From: Deltaproteobacteria bacterium
GTDB taxonomy: Bacteria; Myxococcota_A; Polyangia; Polyangiales; JADJMO01
DNA: 64,000 nt
Reading direction: 5' to 3'
NCBI GenBank assembly: GCA_025363655.1
Contig: JANYDK010000008.1
Span: 1-64,000 of the forward strand
Shown here piece after piece: positions 26,416-36,992 of this stretch; within the stretch, counting starts at the first letter, position 1, and the number at the start of each line of letters is the position of its first letter. Below the pieces are notes generated by a model. It was not told the origin of the DNA, did not search any database, and was given only the letters and a program-made list of their open reading frames with translations. Made by a program: the position numbers and the translations under genes.

Positions 26416-27081
26416 TCAGCACTTTTTGCAGCCGCACGAGTCGGCGCAGTCGACGGTCACCGCCGAGCCGACGCCGGTGCAGCTGGCGTTGCACGCGCCC
26501 TTGCCACACTTGAGTCGCGACGAGGTGCACGCCGACACGCCGCTGCACGCGAGGCTGCACGAGGCGCCATCGGCGCAGCGCATGTCGAGCCCGACGCACG
26601 ACGAAGGACTGGTGCACGACACCGCGCAGGCGCCGAACGCGCCGCAGTTGATCCTCGCGCTGTTGCAGGCGCTGATTCCGGTGCAGGCGATGGTGCAACG
26701 CATGTCGGCCGGGCAATCGAGCGCGACGCCGTTGCAGGCATTGATTCCCGAGCAATCGATGATGCACTCGTCGCCCTTGCAGCCACCGGTGCAGAGCTCT
26801 GGGCACTTCGTCGGCACGTGCGTCGAGCCCGTCGGGCAACCGGGCGGCGCGTCGATCGGCGGCGGTCGCGTGTCGGGAACGGGCGAGCCGGTGTCGGCCG
26901 AGGTCGTGCCGTCGCCGTCGCTCGTGGTGTCGAAGCCGGCGTCCGGATCGATCGCGGTGTCGCCGCCGACGTTGGTGTCGGTCGATCCACCTCCGTCGTG
27001 ATCTTCGAAGGCGCTGCTCGATGCGCTCCCACAACCGATCAACCAAAGCACGCACACGATGCCGAGCGGCCTTGCGGTCAT
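26416..27081 (-). CDS. Cys-rich repeat lipoprotein
   Basis: 221 aa. Lipoprotein signal with lipobox L-I-G-C, an Asp/Thr-rich linker (about 25-80), then a domain of about 24 cysteines in short degenerate repeats. The units C-S-G-I-N-A-C, C-T-G-I-S-A-C, C-T-S-P-S-S-C and C-S-G-V-S-A-C are each followed by a second Cys after 5-7 residues. The pattern suggests a stack of small disulphide-linked turns on the cell surface. A-G-A-G-G precedes the ATG by 7 bases. No known function. It is divergent from the thioesterase-like gene. Confidence 0.7.
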   Translation of the reverse strand: MTARPLGIVCVLWLIGCGSASSSAFEDHDGGGSTDTNVGGDTAIDPDAGFDTTSDGDGTTSADTGSPVPDTRPPPIDAPPGCPTGSTHVPTKCPELCTGGCKGDECIIDCSGINACNGVALDCPADMRCTIACTGISACNSARINCGAFGACAVSCTSPSSCVGLDMRCADGASCSLACSGVSACTSSRLKCGKGACNASCTGVGSAVTVDCADSCGCKKC

Positions 27082-27167
27082 GGGAACCTCTTCGTTTCAA
27101 TCCGCGGTCAAAGCATCCAAAGGTCGTGACGGCCGCCCGAGGATGAGGCAGTTTACTCTGTCTCTGC

Positions 27168-28112
27168 GTGGGGGAAACGAGGTCCACCGTGTTTCCTTTT
27201 CCCCCGCTGCCCGAGGTCCCCGACACCCACCGCGCCACGGGCACCATGTCGATGCGCTACGAGGATGTCGCCCAAGACGGCCGCCTCCTCCTCGACGCCA
27301 TCCCGCACGGCCTCGGCGACGTCGCCTGGGTGAAGCTCCTCGATTCGCGCGCGATGCGACAGAGCTTCGCCAGCGGGCTCGTCCCCATCCTCAGCCGCAT
27401 CGTCCTCCAAGGCTTCGACGGGCCCGTCGGCGTGCGTCGTTCGCTCGATTGCGAGGCGCGCATGCAGCTCTCGCACGTCGTCGACGATCGCGGCGAAGTC
27501 GAGCGCCTGATGCTCAACATGTGGCTCGACGTCTCCGGGCCGAAGGGTCGCACCCATGGCCCGACGCCCGAAGGCGCCGGTGAGCCAACGCACCTCGGTC
27601 GCTGCTTCGCCGAGCACGTCTTCACGCGCCCCTTCGGCCCTCCCGAAGCACGCAAGGTGCGGCGCCTCGAGATCGAGGGGGTACCGGAAATTCCAGCCGA
27701 TCGTTACGTCTTCCGCAACGGGGAAGAGCTCCTCGAGGTGCCGCCGTCCGCCGTCGATCACGACGCCGAGCTGGTCGACGACGCCATCGCGCACACCTTC
27801 TCCATCGGCCACACCGACAGCAACCAGCACGTCAATTCGCTGGTGTATCCGCGGCTCTTCGAGGAAGCGGCGCTCAGGCGCGTCGTCCATCACGGCCACT
27901 CGACCCGTTCGCTCCTGGCGCGTCACGTCGAGCTCGCCTATCGCAAGCCCTGTTTCGCGGGCGACCGAGTGCGCGTCCGGCTTCGTCTCTTCGGCATGCT
28001 GGGAGGGTTCGGCGCGGTCGGTGCGTTCGTGCCCGAAGGAGCACCCGGAGGCCGACCGTGCGCCTACGCCCGTATCCTTCTCGCTGGATCTGGCGAATCC
28101 GGACGGACCTGA
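27168..28112 (+). CDS. Double hotdog acyl-thioesterase-like protein
   Basis: 314 aa from a GTG start; GTG at 27189 is an alternative. The two halves look like tandem hotdog folds. The second half contains G-H-T-D-S-N-Q-H-V-N-S-L-V-Y, the active-site block of acyl-ACP and acyl-CoA thioesterases, with D and H/N at the usual places. The first half is more divergent. The likely reaction is release of a fatty or aromatic acyl group from ACP or CoA in the cytoplasm. It stands alone between a divergent lipoprotein gene and a 130-base gap. Confidence 0.7.
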   Translation: MGETRSTVFPFPPLPEVPDTHRATGTMSMRYEDVAQDGRLLLDAIPHGLGDVAWVKLLDSRAMRQSFASGLVPILSRIVLQGFDGPVGVRRSLDCEARMQLSHVVDDRGEVERLMLNMWLDVSGPKGRTHGPTPEGAGEPTHLGRCFAEHVFTRPFGPPEARKVRRLEIEGVPEIPADRYVFRNGEELLEVPPSAVDHDAELVDDAIAHTFSIGHTDSNQHVNSLVYPRLFEEAALRRVVHHGHSTRSLLARHVELAYRKPCFAGDRVRVRLRLFGMLGGFGAVGAFVPEGAPGGRPCAYARILLAGSGESGRT

Positions 28113-28243
28113 CGGTGGTTCGATGTACGCCAATTGACTCTCAGCCCCGGGACGACCAAGGTTCGCTCCTCTTAATCCGCACTTCAGGCGGCTCGCACGC
28201 AGTTCGGCGTCGACACTAGCCAGCGGAACGAAAGGGTTTGGCC

Positions 28244-29896
28244 ATGTCGAAGCTTTTGGGATTCGGGACGAATGGTGTGCGGGTGCTCGGCGCTTTTTCA
28301 GCGCTCTTCGTGCTGGCCGCGGCCGCCAACTGCGGTAGCAGCAGCAGCGATCCGGGCACGGTTGCCGACACTGGCGTCGGCGTCGACACCAACGTGCCGC
28401 CGGGCGAAGGTGGAACGGACACCAACAAGCCGACCGAGGGTGGCACCGACGTCAAGCCGAGCGAAGTCGGCACGCCGGACATCAAGTCCACGCTGCTCGC
28501 GGACGGCACCTTCCAGCCGCTCTCGTCGAACGGCATGACGTCCGACGACTTCTTCATCTGCTTCGACGACGCCGGCCAGGCCGTCGCGATCAACACCGCG
28601 GGCACCGCCCCGGTCACGCCCGACGTCATCGACAAGACCGGCGCCTCGATCCTCGTGTCGGGCAAGGCCGTCTTCTCGTGGCACGCGGTCGACTCGAAGA
28701 CCAGCATCGGCACCCTCGTGGTGTGGACGAAGGCCTCGGGCGCGCACGAGCTCACCAAGACCGCCGTTCTCGGCGAGGCCGCGGCGAGCGCCGACGGCAC
28801 CACCATCATCTTCGCCGACAACGCCCACGGCGGCGGCAAGACGGTCGACCTCACGGTCGCCAAGGCCGACGGCACCATCATCGCCAAGTCGGTGATCAAG
28901 GACGTCCTCGAGGACAGCACCTCGACGACCGCTCCCTGCACGCCGACCTTCGCTTGGTCGGGCAACAAGCCCCTCGTCAACTGGTGCGCGATCCCCGTGG
29001 TCGGCGAGACCGGCGCAGACGTCGGTGTCGACGCGGACGTCGCTGTCGACGTCGGTGCAGACACGGCCGACGCGGCTGCCCCGGCGGGCGCCATCGCCAG
29101 CCTCTCGCTCATCGACGGCACGACGGTCACGTCGCTCCGCTCGAACCTCCAGAACCGCCTCAGCGTCGACAAGGCGGGCGCCAAGGCGTTCGTCATCGAC
29201 TTCAACGGCGACATCCAAGTCCTGCCGATCCCGACGGGCGCGGCGCTCCCGATCGACACCAAGGGGAGCTTCGGCGACCTGCTCGCGGCCGGCGACAAGG
29301 CCATCTACGTCACGACCACGGGCGACTTCAAGATCGCCACCGTCGGCGCGACGCCGGCTCCGGTCACGCTCGGCACCAAGGTCCAGGTGTTCTTCAACAT
29401 CCCGGACGCCGCCAAGTACGTCTACTACGGCACCAACTACAACTCGAAGACGGGCGTGAGCGACCTCTTCCTCGTCCCGCTCGCGGGCGGCACGGCGCTC
29501 AACCTCGACGCCAAGCCCGACGGCGCGATCTTCGGCGACCAATTCACCGCCGATGGCACCCTCGCTCTCTATTACGTGGCCGTCTCCGCCGGCACCGGCG
29601 ACATGATGGTCGTCGACCCGACCAAGGCCGTCACGACGGCCGAGAAGCTCGCCCCGGGCGTTTGGGTCAGCTACTCGCCGAAGGGCTCTGTCGTCGTCTA
29701 CAACGACGGCTACATCGCCGGCAGCGGCGACGGTCAGGCCAACCTCCGCATCATCGACGCCAAGTCGAAGGCGAAGAACCTCGTCGCGGTCCAGGCCGAG
29801 GCGGACTTCTACATGAACCACGCGAAGACCAAGATCATCTACTCGTCGCAAGACGTGAGCGTGAAGCCGGGTCTCTACGTCGCCGACGTCCCCTGA
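28244..29896 (+). CDS. Secreted lipoprotein, propeller-like
   Basis: 550 aa from the ATG at 28244; an in-frame TTG six bases earlier is less likely. The signal sequence has lipobox A-A-N-C, then an Asp/Thr/Pro-rich linker. The rest is made of short beta-rich units (for example A-K-A-F-V-I-D-F-N-G-D-I-Q-V-L and P-D-A-A-K-Y-V-Y-Y-G-T-N-Y) like TolB/WD-type blades, but no enzyme motif is visible. An internal Asp/Val run (V-D-A-D-V-A-V-D-V-G-A-D) interrupts it. A clear intrinsic terminator follows the stop. Function unknown; a surface-exposed role is likely. Confidence 0.75.
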   Translation: MSKLLGFGTNGVRVLGAFSALFVLAAAANCGSSSSDPGTVADTGVGVDTNVPPGEGGTDTNKPTEGGTDVKPSEVGTPDIKSTLLADGTFQPLSSNGMTSDDFFICFDDAGQAVAINTAGTAPVTPDVIDKTGASILVSGKAVFSWHAVDSKTSIGTLVVWTKASGAHELTKTAVLGEAAASADGTTIIFADNAHGGGKTVDLTVAKADGTIIAKSVIKDVLEDSTSTTAPCTPTFAWSGNKPLVNWCAIPVVGETGADVGVDADVAVDVGADTADAAAPAGAIASLSLIDGTTVTSLRSNLQNRLSVDKAGAKAFVIDFNGDIQVLPIPTGAALPIDTKGSFGDLLAAGDKAIYVTTTGDFKIATVGATPAPVTLGTKVQVFFNIPDAAKYVYYGTNYNSKTGVSDLFLVPLAGGTALNLDAKPDGAIFGDQFTADGTLALYYVAVSAGTGDMMVVDPTKAVTTAEKLAPGVWVSYSPKGSVVVYNDGYIAGSGDGQANLRIIDAKSKAKNLVAVQAEADFYMNHAKTKIIYSSQDVSVKPGLYVADVP

Positions 29897-29918
29897 GCTC
29901 GTAGGTTGAGAGTGCGAT

Positions 29919-29955
29919 GGGGCATCGAGGAAACTCGGTGCCCCGTTCGCTTTTT
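29919..29955 (+). terminator. Intrinsic terminator of the propeller lipoprotein gene
   Basis: An 11-base-pair stem (G-G-G-G-C-A-T-C-G-A-G with C-T-C-G-G-T-G-C-C-C-C, one T-G wobble) closes on a G-A-A-A tetraloop. A T-rich run with five consecutive T follows. It lies 23 bases after the stop codon, between two converging genes. Confidence 0.8.
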
Positions 29956-29984
29956 GTCGCTCGGTTTCGATCGGCTCTGCGGCG

Positions 29985-30626
29985 TCAGTACGGAGGCGGG
30001 TAGCCGCCGTCACCGACATCGGGCGCGGTCGCGTCGACCGGTCCGGCGTCGCATCCGGCGACCGCTTTGCTCGGCGTCTGCGCCGACGACTCGACGATGT
30101 CTTTTTGGTTCACCCCGACGCTGAAGACGCCGATGACCCGTTCGGCGTCGTCGCCGTCGAACTTGGCGTCGGCGAAGGCGAGGCGGAGATCTTCGACCCA
30201 CGCCGCGAAGTCACCGCCGCTGATGCCGTTGCCGGCGTGCGACGACTTCATGTCGCGACAGAGGAGGCCCTTCGAGTCGGGACCGGGATACTTCACGCGC
30301 TGACCCGATTTGGTGCAGTGGAGAATCGCCGCCACCTGCATCGCCAGACACTCTTCGACGTGGGCCAAGCGCGCCGCGGGGATGGCGCTGAAATATTGCT
30401 GGATGCGGCAGTCGTTCTTCAGGCGTTCGACGTGCTTCGCTGCCACCAGTCGTGCACCGGCAAAGCCGCCGTACTCGACGTCGCAGTCGGAGGGCGGGCC
30501 GACGTCGATCGGCGCGCTGTCGACCACGGGCGACGCGTCGGCGACGGCTTTGTCGTCGAAGGTTCGCGCGCAGCTCACGCCCACGAGGAGCACGAGGCCG
30601 GCGGTGATCGAGGAAGAAAAGCGCAT
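29985..30626 (-). CDS. Truncated haemoglobin (group 1-like) lipoprotein
   Basis: 213 aa. Lipoprotein signal with C19 in G-V-S-C, an Asp/Pro linker, then a globin domain of about 115 residues. The family anchors are present: Y-G-G-F near the start, V-K-Y-P-G before the F-helix, and M-K-S-S-H-A-G-N-G-I, where H130 is the proximal haem ligand. The B-helix, normally with F-Y at the distal site, reads A-A-K-H-V-E-R-L here, so the distal pocket may lack the usual Tyr. Five extra cysteines sit in the domain. It is divergent from the kinase-cytochrome-barrel operon, which suggests a joint envelope haem role. Confidence 0.75.
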   Translation of the reverse strand: MRFSSSITAGLVLLVGVSCARTFDDKAVADASPVVDSAPIDVGPPSDCDVEYGGFAGARLVAAKHVERLKNDCRIQQYFSAIPAARLAHVEECLAMQVAAILHCTKSGQRVKYPGPDSKGLLCRDMKSSHAGNGISGGDFAAWVEDLRLAFADAKFDGDDAERVIGVFSVGVNQKDIVESSAQTPSKAVAGCDAGPVDATAPDVGDGGYPPPY

Positions 30627-30770
30627 GATCAGGAGCCTAGCAGGGCGAATTTCGGAGGCTCTCTGTATACGTCCGAGAGAAGCACTCGACTCGAATTCTT
30701 TTATTATCGCGGCGTGCGTCCACCGCACCTCGCGGGTCATCCTCGAGGGGGATAGAGTGAGGGGACCGTC

Positions 30771-32693
<1,923 letters not shown>

Positions 32694-32694
32694 G

Positions 32695-33213
32695 ATGACG
32701 CGCTCGATGAGCTTCTCACGATCGACGCTGCTCTTGCTCGCGTCGCTCGCGTGCGCGCTGCCTCTTTCGTCGCTCGGTTGCAGTCAGGTCGCGCCGCTCG
32801 TCGGCAGCGAACAGCTCCGCGATGCGGGCGTCGTCGACGTCACCGGCGCCGAGGTCGGGCAGGTCTCCTTCGCGCGCGACATCAGGCCAATCCTCGAGCG
32901 ACTCCCCACCGATCCGGCCGGTCCCGGTTGCAAGAAGTGCCACTATTCGAGCGAGGCCTCGCACATCGGGCTCGATCTCGGCGGGCTCGACCTTTCTTCA
33001 CTCGGCACGCTCCGCCAAGGCGGCGGCACCAGCGGCTCGAAGATCGTCATCCCGGGAAATCCAGCCGAATCGGCGATCATCCAGAAGCTGCGCGGCACCT
33101 ACGCGTTCGGTACGCGCATGCCGAAGAGCGGCCCGCCGTTCCTCTCCGAAGCCGAAATCGAGCTCATCAGCACGTGGATCGCCCAAGGCGCGAAGGGAGC
33201 CGACAGCGAATGA
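32695..33213 (+). CDS. Lipoprotein c-type cytochrome (first copy)
   Basis: 172 aa. Signal with lipobox S-L-G-C (C29). A single haem c site, C79-K-K-C-H83, sits in a fold like the Planctomycete-type cytochrome C domain (D-I-R-P-I-L before it, P-G-N-P-A-E-S-A-I-I and R-M-P-K-S-G-P-P after it). M142 in R-M-P is the probable sixth ligand. The ATG is one base after the kinase stop, and the next gene overlaps by ATGA. An envelope electron carrier is the natural role; the partner is probably the following cytochrome or the barrel. Confidence 0.8.
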   Translation: MTRSMSFSRSTLLLLASLACALPLSSLGCSQVAPLVGSEQLRDAGVVDVTGAEVGQVSFARDIRPILERLPTDPAGPGCKKCHYSSEASHIGLDLGGLDLSSLGTLRQGGGTSGSKIVIPGNPAESAIIQKLRGTYAFGTRMPKSGPPFLSEAEIELISTWIAQGAKGADSE

Positions 33214-33566
33214 GTCTCCGTCCGTTCGTGACCAGCGCCGCGATCGTCGCGGGCGCTGCCCTGATGACGCTCTTCTCGGCGGGTTGCCCGAGTCGACCCG
33301 CCGAAGGGCTCGATCCGTCGAAGGTGCCTGAGACGGTCCGCGCCGATTACGACGTGTTCGCCCAGCGTTGCTCGCGTTGTCACTCGCTCGCGAGGCCGCT
33401 CGACAGCGGCATCACCGAAGACGAGTACTGGCAGACCTACGTCGAGCGCATGCGTCGCATGCCGAGCAGCGGCATCTCGCAGACCGACGCCACCGTCATC
33501 CTCCGCTTCCTGCACTGGTATTCGCAGGCAAAAATCGCAGAAAAGAAGGCGAAGGCAGGCGGATGA
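33210..33566 (+). CDS. Small c-type cytochrome lipoprotein (second copy)
   Basis: 118 aa. Signal with lipobox S-A-G-C (C26) and one haem motif, C54-S-R-C-H58. Downstream R-M-R-R-M-P-S-S-G offers a Met ligand, as in small class I cytochromes. The Lys-rich C-terminus (E-K-K-A-K-A-G-G) is unusual. It overlaps the preceding cytochrome gene and the following barrel gene by four bases each (A-T-G-A), so the three are surely one transcript. Shortness makes the fold hard to assign further. Confidence 0.8.
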   Translation: MSLRPFVTSAAIVAGAALMTLFSAGCPSRPAEGLDPSKVPETVRADYDVFAQRCSRCHSLARPLDSGITEDEYWQTYVERMRRMPSSGISQTDATVILRFLHWYSQAKIAEKKAKAGG

Positions 33567-34810
33567 GCTCGCGTCGTCCGCTCTTTCGTTTCGCCAAAGA
33601 TTGCTTCGCAACTTTGGCCTCTCCCTGGATCTCCCCTTCGGGTCGGTCCGCTCGATTCGTCGGCTTCGCGCTCGGCGTCTTGCTCGCCGTCTTGAGCTCG
33701 CTCTACGCGCGTCGTGCGGCGGCCATCGAGCACCACTTCGCCGGCTCGGGACAGGTCGACTACCTCTTCATCCCGACGCAGCCGAAGGCGACGGGGCGCA
33801 ACATCGCCTTCGACGGTTTCACGACCGAGCTCGCGCTCAAGGTCGCCATCGATCTCAGCGACCACCTCTCGGCCAACGTCAAGCTCTGCTACGGCTGCCA
33901 CGGCTTCGAGGCCGACATGGCCTACTTCGACTACCGCTTCGGCGACGAGCTCAACCTCCGCGTCGGCCGGTTTTCACCGTCGTTCGGCAACTTCAACCTC
34001 CGCCACGATCCGGCCAACCATCGCCTCAGCGACAAGCCGCTCCCCTACGAGATGGGACGTCTCTTGCGGCTGCGCGAGTGGAACCTCGGCGTTCTTCCGA
34101 GCCCCTTCCCCGACAACGGCGTCGAGCTCAACGGCACGCATTGGTTCGGCGACAAGCTCCAGGTCGACTACGCCGCGTATGCGGTGTCGGGCTTCAAGGG
34201 CGACAAGTCCGGCTTCGATCTCGACTTCCAGCAGTCGCGCGCGCCCAACCTCTACTACGTCGACAACAACAGTCGCCCGACCTTCGGAGGTCGGCTCGCG
34301 GCCACGCTCAAGCTCGGCGACGCCTCCGATTTGACCTTCGGCGGCAGCGGCATGTACGGCACGTTCGACCCTGAAAATACGCTCCATTACGGCATCTTCG
34401 GCGCCGACCTGACGCTGCGCATCGATCGCACCAACGTCCGCGCCGAGTACCTCGTGCGTCGTCAGCAGTTCGACGTCAGCGATCCGACGCGCTTCAAGTA
34501 CGCCGTCCCCACGAGCGGCGGCGACTTCTTCTCCAAGCACGGCGCCTACTTCGAAATCGAACATCCGATCAGCAAGGCCGTCGATTTGATCGGTCGCTTC
34601 GACACGCTCTTCCGCGTCGGCAACGTCGCCGCTGGCAGCTCACTCTCGAAAGAGAGCTCCGTCCTCCGTTGGACGATCGGTACTGCCATCGGCATCGAAC
34701 GCGGGTTGAAGGTGAAGCTCTCGGCCGAGGCGTGGAAGTTCTCGGATGCCGACGCCAACAACAAGAAGACGGACGTCGCCGTTCACCTCGGCGTCATCGG
34801 CACCTACTGA
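33563..34810 (+). CDS. Outer-membrane beta-barrel (porin-like) with a haem c motif
   Basis: 415 aa. The N-terminus holds a long signal-like segment (F-V-G-F-A-L-G-V-L-L-A-V-L-S-S-L). The remainder is rich in alternating aromatic/polar strands of porin type (V-D-Y-A-A-Y-A-V-S-G-F, L-T-F-G-G-S-G-M-Y-G-T-F, V-A-V-H-L-G-V-I-G-T-Y at the C-terminus). Early in the barrel a full C109-Y-G-C-H113 motif occurs, which is rare in porins. The block R-H-D-P-A-N-H-R-L-S-D-K-P-L-P-Y-E-M-G looks conserved. With two cytochromes translated just before it, this could be a haem-bearing conduit through the outer membrane. Confidence 0.75.
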   Translation: MSSRRPLFRFAKDCFATLASPWISPSGRSARFVGFALGVLLAVLSSLYARRAAAIEHHFAGSGQVDYLFIPTQPKATGRNIAFDGFTTELALKVAIDLSDHLSANVKLCYGCHGFEADMAYFDYRFGDELNLRVGRFSPSFGNFNLRHDPANHRLSDKPLPYEMGRLLRLREWNLGVLPSPFPDNGVELNGTHWFGDKLQVDYAAYAVSGFKGDKSGFDLDFQQSRAPNLYYVDNNSRPTFGGRLAATLKLGDASDLTFGGSGMYGTFDPENTLHYGIFGADLTLRIDRTNVRAEYLVRRQQFDVSDPTRFKYAVPTSGGDFFSKHGAYFEIEHPISKAVDLIGRFDTLFRVGNVAAGSSLSKESSVLRWTIGTAIGIERGLKVKLSAEAWKFSDADANNKKTDVAVHLGVIGTY

Positions 34811-34813
34811 GCC

Positions 34814-36439
34814 TCAGCCGGTGATCAGTCGATCGCCGTAGAGCTCGCGCAACTTCGTCTTGAGGAACTTCCCGGTCGACGTGCGGGGGATTTGCTGGAC
34901 CACGATGTACTCGTCGGGGAGCCAGAATTTGGCGAACGACTGGGCGAGGTGATCGCGGAGCTCGTCGCTGGTGGCCGTCTTGTCGGTCTTGAAGACCACC
35001 GCTGCGAGCGGACGTTCGGCCCATTTTTCGTGCCTTCCGGCGAAGACCGCGGCCTCGAGGATGGCGGGGTGGCTCATGAGCGCGTTCTCGAGCGCCACCG
35101 AGCTGATCCACTCGCCACCGGACTTGATGACGTCTTTCGAGCGATCGGTGATGCGGACGTAGCCCTCGGCGCACAGCGTGACGACGTCGCCGGTCTTGAA
35201 CCAGCCATCTTTGGTGAAGCGATCGGCGCCGTCGTCGCCGAAGTACGACTGCGCGACCCAAGGGCCGCGGACCTCGAGCTCGCCCATCGTCACGCCGTCC
35301 CAGGGGAGAATTTTTCCTGACTCGTCGACGTGACGACACTCGACGAAGGGCGCAGCGAAGCCTTGGCTGCTGCGATAGCCGAGCTTCTGCTCGTCGGTGA
35401 GCTCGGCCATGTGGCTCTTGAGGTGTGCGACGGTGCCGAGCGGGCTCATCTCGGTCATGCCCCAGGCGTGCATCACCTCGAGGCGATGGCGGACGCGGAA
35501 GCCTTCGATCATCGCCGGCGGCGCCGCCGATCCGCCGATGAGCATCGAGCGCACGCTCGAGAGATCGAACTTGCCGGGTGACGCATCGAGGAGCGCGAGG
35601 ATGCCGAGCCAGATGGTCGGCACGCCTGCTGCGAGCGTGACCTTCTCTTGTGCCATCAGCTCGACGACCGAGGCCGCATCGAGGTGGGGACCTGGAAAAA
35701 TCAGCTTCGCGCCCGACATCACGGTCGCGTACGGGAGGCCCCAAGCGGCGGCGTGGAACATCGGCACCACCGGAAAGACGACGTCGCTCCCGCGCACGCC
35801 GAGGCAGTCGGCGCTACACGCCATGAAGGTGTGCAACGTCATCGAGCGATGGCTGAAGACCACGCCCTTGGGGTTGCCCGTCGTCCCCGACGTGTAGCAA
35901 ATCATCGCCGCGTCGTTCTCGTCGAGCTCGGGAAAGACGTACCCCTCCGTCGATTCCGCGGCGAGCACCTTTTCATAATCTAGATATCCATCACCCACCG
36001 GACCGTCATCGCCGTAGACGATCACGTGCCGAATGCTCTTCACCTCGGCGCGGAATTTCTCGAACAGCGGCAAGAGCGAGCGGTCGACGATGACCACCTC
36101 GTCTTCGGCGTGCGACGCGATGTACCCGAGCTCGGTCGGATGGAGACGGAGGTTCAACGTGTGAATCACGCGCCCCGACGCCGGCACGCCGAGGTAGGCC
36201 TCGAGGTGGGCGTGATGATTCCAACAGAGCGTGGCGACGCGCGTCCCCTTGGCGACGCCCAGGCGATCGAGCGCGCGGGCCAGCTGCACCGAACGCGCAT
36301 GGATTTGCGCGTAAGTATGGCGAAGCAGCGACTTGTCGGGCCGGCGGCTGACGACCTCGTGCGTTGGGAAGTAGGTGCGCGCGCGCTCGAGTATGTGCGT
36401 GAGCGTCAGCGGGAACGCCATCATGCGACCGGCGAGCAT
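34814..36439 (-). CDS. Long-chain acyl-CoA synthetase (AMP-forming)
   Basis: 541 aa of the ANL superfamily. Visible motifs are [11 protein letters not shown] (P-loop), [10 protein letters not shown], the hinge stretch W-F-K-T-G-D-V ... R-I-T-D-R-S-K-D, and the C-terminal Lys in [10 protein letters not shown]. It activates a fatty acid to acyl-AMP then acyl-CoA. Size and the W-N-H-H-A-H block match bacterial medium- to long-chain ligases of the FadD-like type. It converges with the barrel gene. An Mpo1-like gene lies 70 bases upstream on the same strand, so both may serve lipid catabolism. M-M-A-F may be the true start. Confidence 0.9.
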   Translation of the reverse strand: MLAGRMMAFPLTLTHILERARTYFPTHEVVSRRPDKSLLRHTYAQIHARSVQLARALDRLGVAKGTRVATLCWNHHAHLEAYLGVPASGRVIHTLNLRLHPTELGYIASHAEDEVVIVDRSLLPLFEKFRAEVKSIRHVIVYGDDGPVGDGYLDYEKVLAAESTEGYVFPELDENDAAMICYTSGTTGNPKGVVFSHRSMTLHTFMACSADCLGVRGSDVVFPVVPMFHAAAWGLPYATVMSGAKLIFPGPHLDAASVVELMAQEKVTLAAGVPTIWLGILALLDASPGKFDLSSVRSMLIGGSAAPPAMIEGFRVRHRLEVMHAWGMTEMSPLGTVAHLKSHMAELTDEQKLGYRSSQGFAAPFVECRHVDESGKILPWDGVTMGELEVRGPWVAQSYFGDDGADRFTKDGWFKTGDVVTLCAEGYVRITDRSKDVIKSGGEWISSVALENALMSHPAILEAAVFAGRHEKWAERPLAAVVFKTDKTATSDELRDHLAQSFAKFWLPDEYIVVQQIPRTSTGKFLKTKLRELYGDRLITG

Positions 36440-36509
36440 TCGATCCCTCCTCCTCGGTGACCTTACGTTCCGACCCTATATCGACTCTCGACGAGTCTTC
36501 ACTCGAACG

Positions 36510-36932
36510 TCAGTTGACCGTATTCGCTGCCGGTTCGCCCATCGGGCTCGGCGCCGGCGAGTCGGCTGCGGTCTGCGCGACGGACGATTCGGCCGGTTTC
36601 TCCGCGCCGCAGATGCGCTCGACCTCGGCGTCCATGGTGCCGTCGGCGATCTTCTTCCACATCACGAAATCGGCCTTCAGCGACCAGAGCGGGTGACCGA
36701 ACGTCGCGGGCCGATTGCCTTCGATGAAGTAGTGGCCGACCCACGCCGCGCCGTAGCCGACGACGGGGGCGAGCGCGAGGAGTGACCATCGACGCGTGAG
36801 GACTCCGACGCCCACGAGCGCCATCGCCGCCGAGGTGCCGACGAAGTGGAGCGTGCGCGTCGCCTTCTTCGAGTGCGCCTTCACGTAGCAAGGCCAGAAA
36901 TCTTCGAAGGTGCGGAGGGTCGGTTCGGACAT
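36510..36932 (-). CDS. Mpo1-like (DUF962) membrane protein
   Basis: 140 aa. The family pattern is clear: an N-terminal F-W-P-C-Y-V-K-A-H-S, a first hydrophobic pair with H-F-V-G-T, then G-H-Y-F-I-E-G-N-R-P-A-T-F-G-H-P-L-W-S-L. Yeast Mpo1 of this family is an iron-dependent dioxygenase in alpha-oxidation of 2-hydroxy fatty acids, and the His residues seen here are the likely metal ligands. The protein has two or three membrane helices. A 35-residue Ala/Pro tail is extra. Position next to an acyl-CoA synthetase supports a fatty-acid role. Confidence 0.8.
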   Translation of the reverse strand: MSEPTLRTFEDFWPCYVKAHSKKATRTLHFVGTSAAMALVGVGVLTRRWSLLALAPVVGYGAAWVGHYFIEGNRPATFGHPLWSLKADFVMWKKIADGTMDAEVERICGAEKPAESSVAQTAADSPAPSPMGEPAANTVN

Positions 36933-36992
36933 GATCTAGAGGATACCCGCATCTGACGGCGCGGAGCACGTCACGTCGGAACGGGCCGGCGT

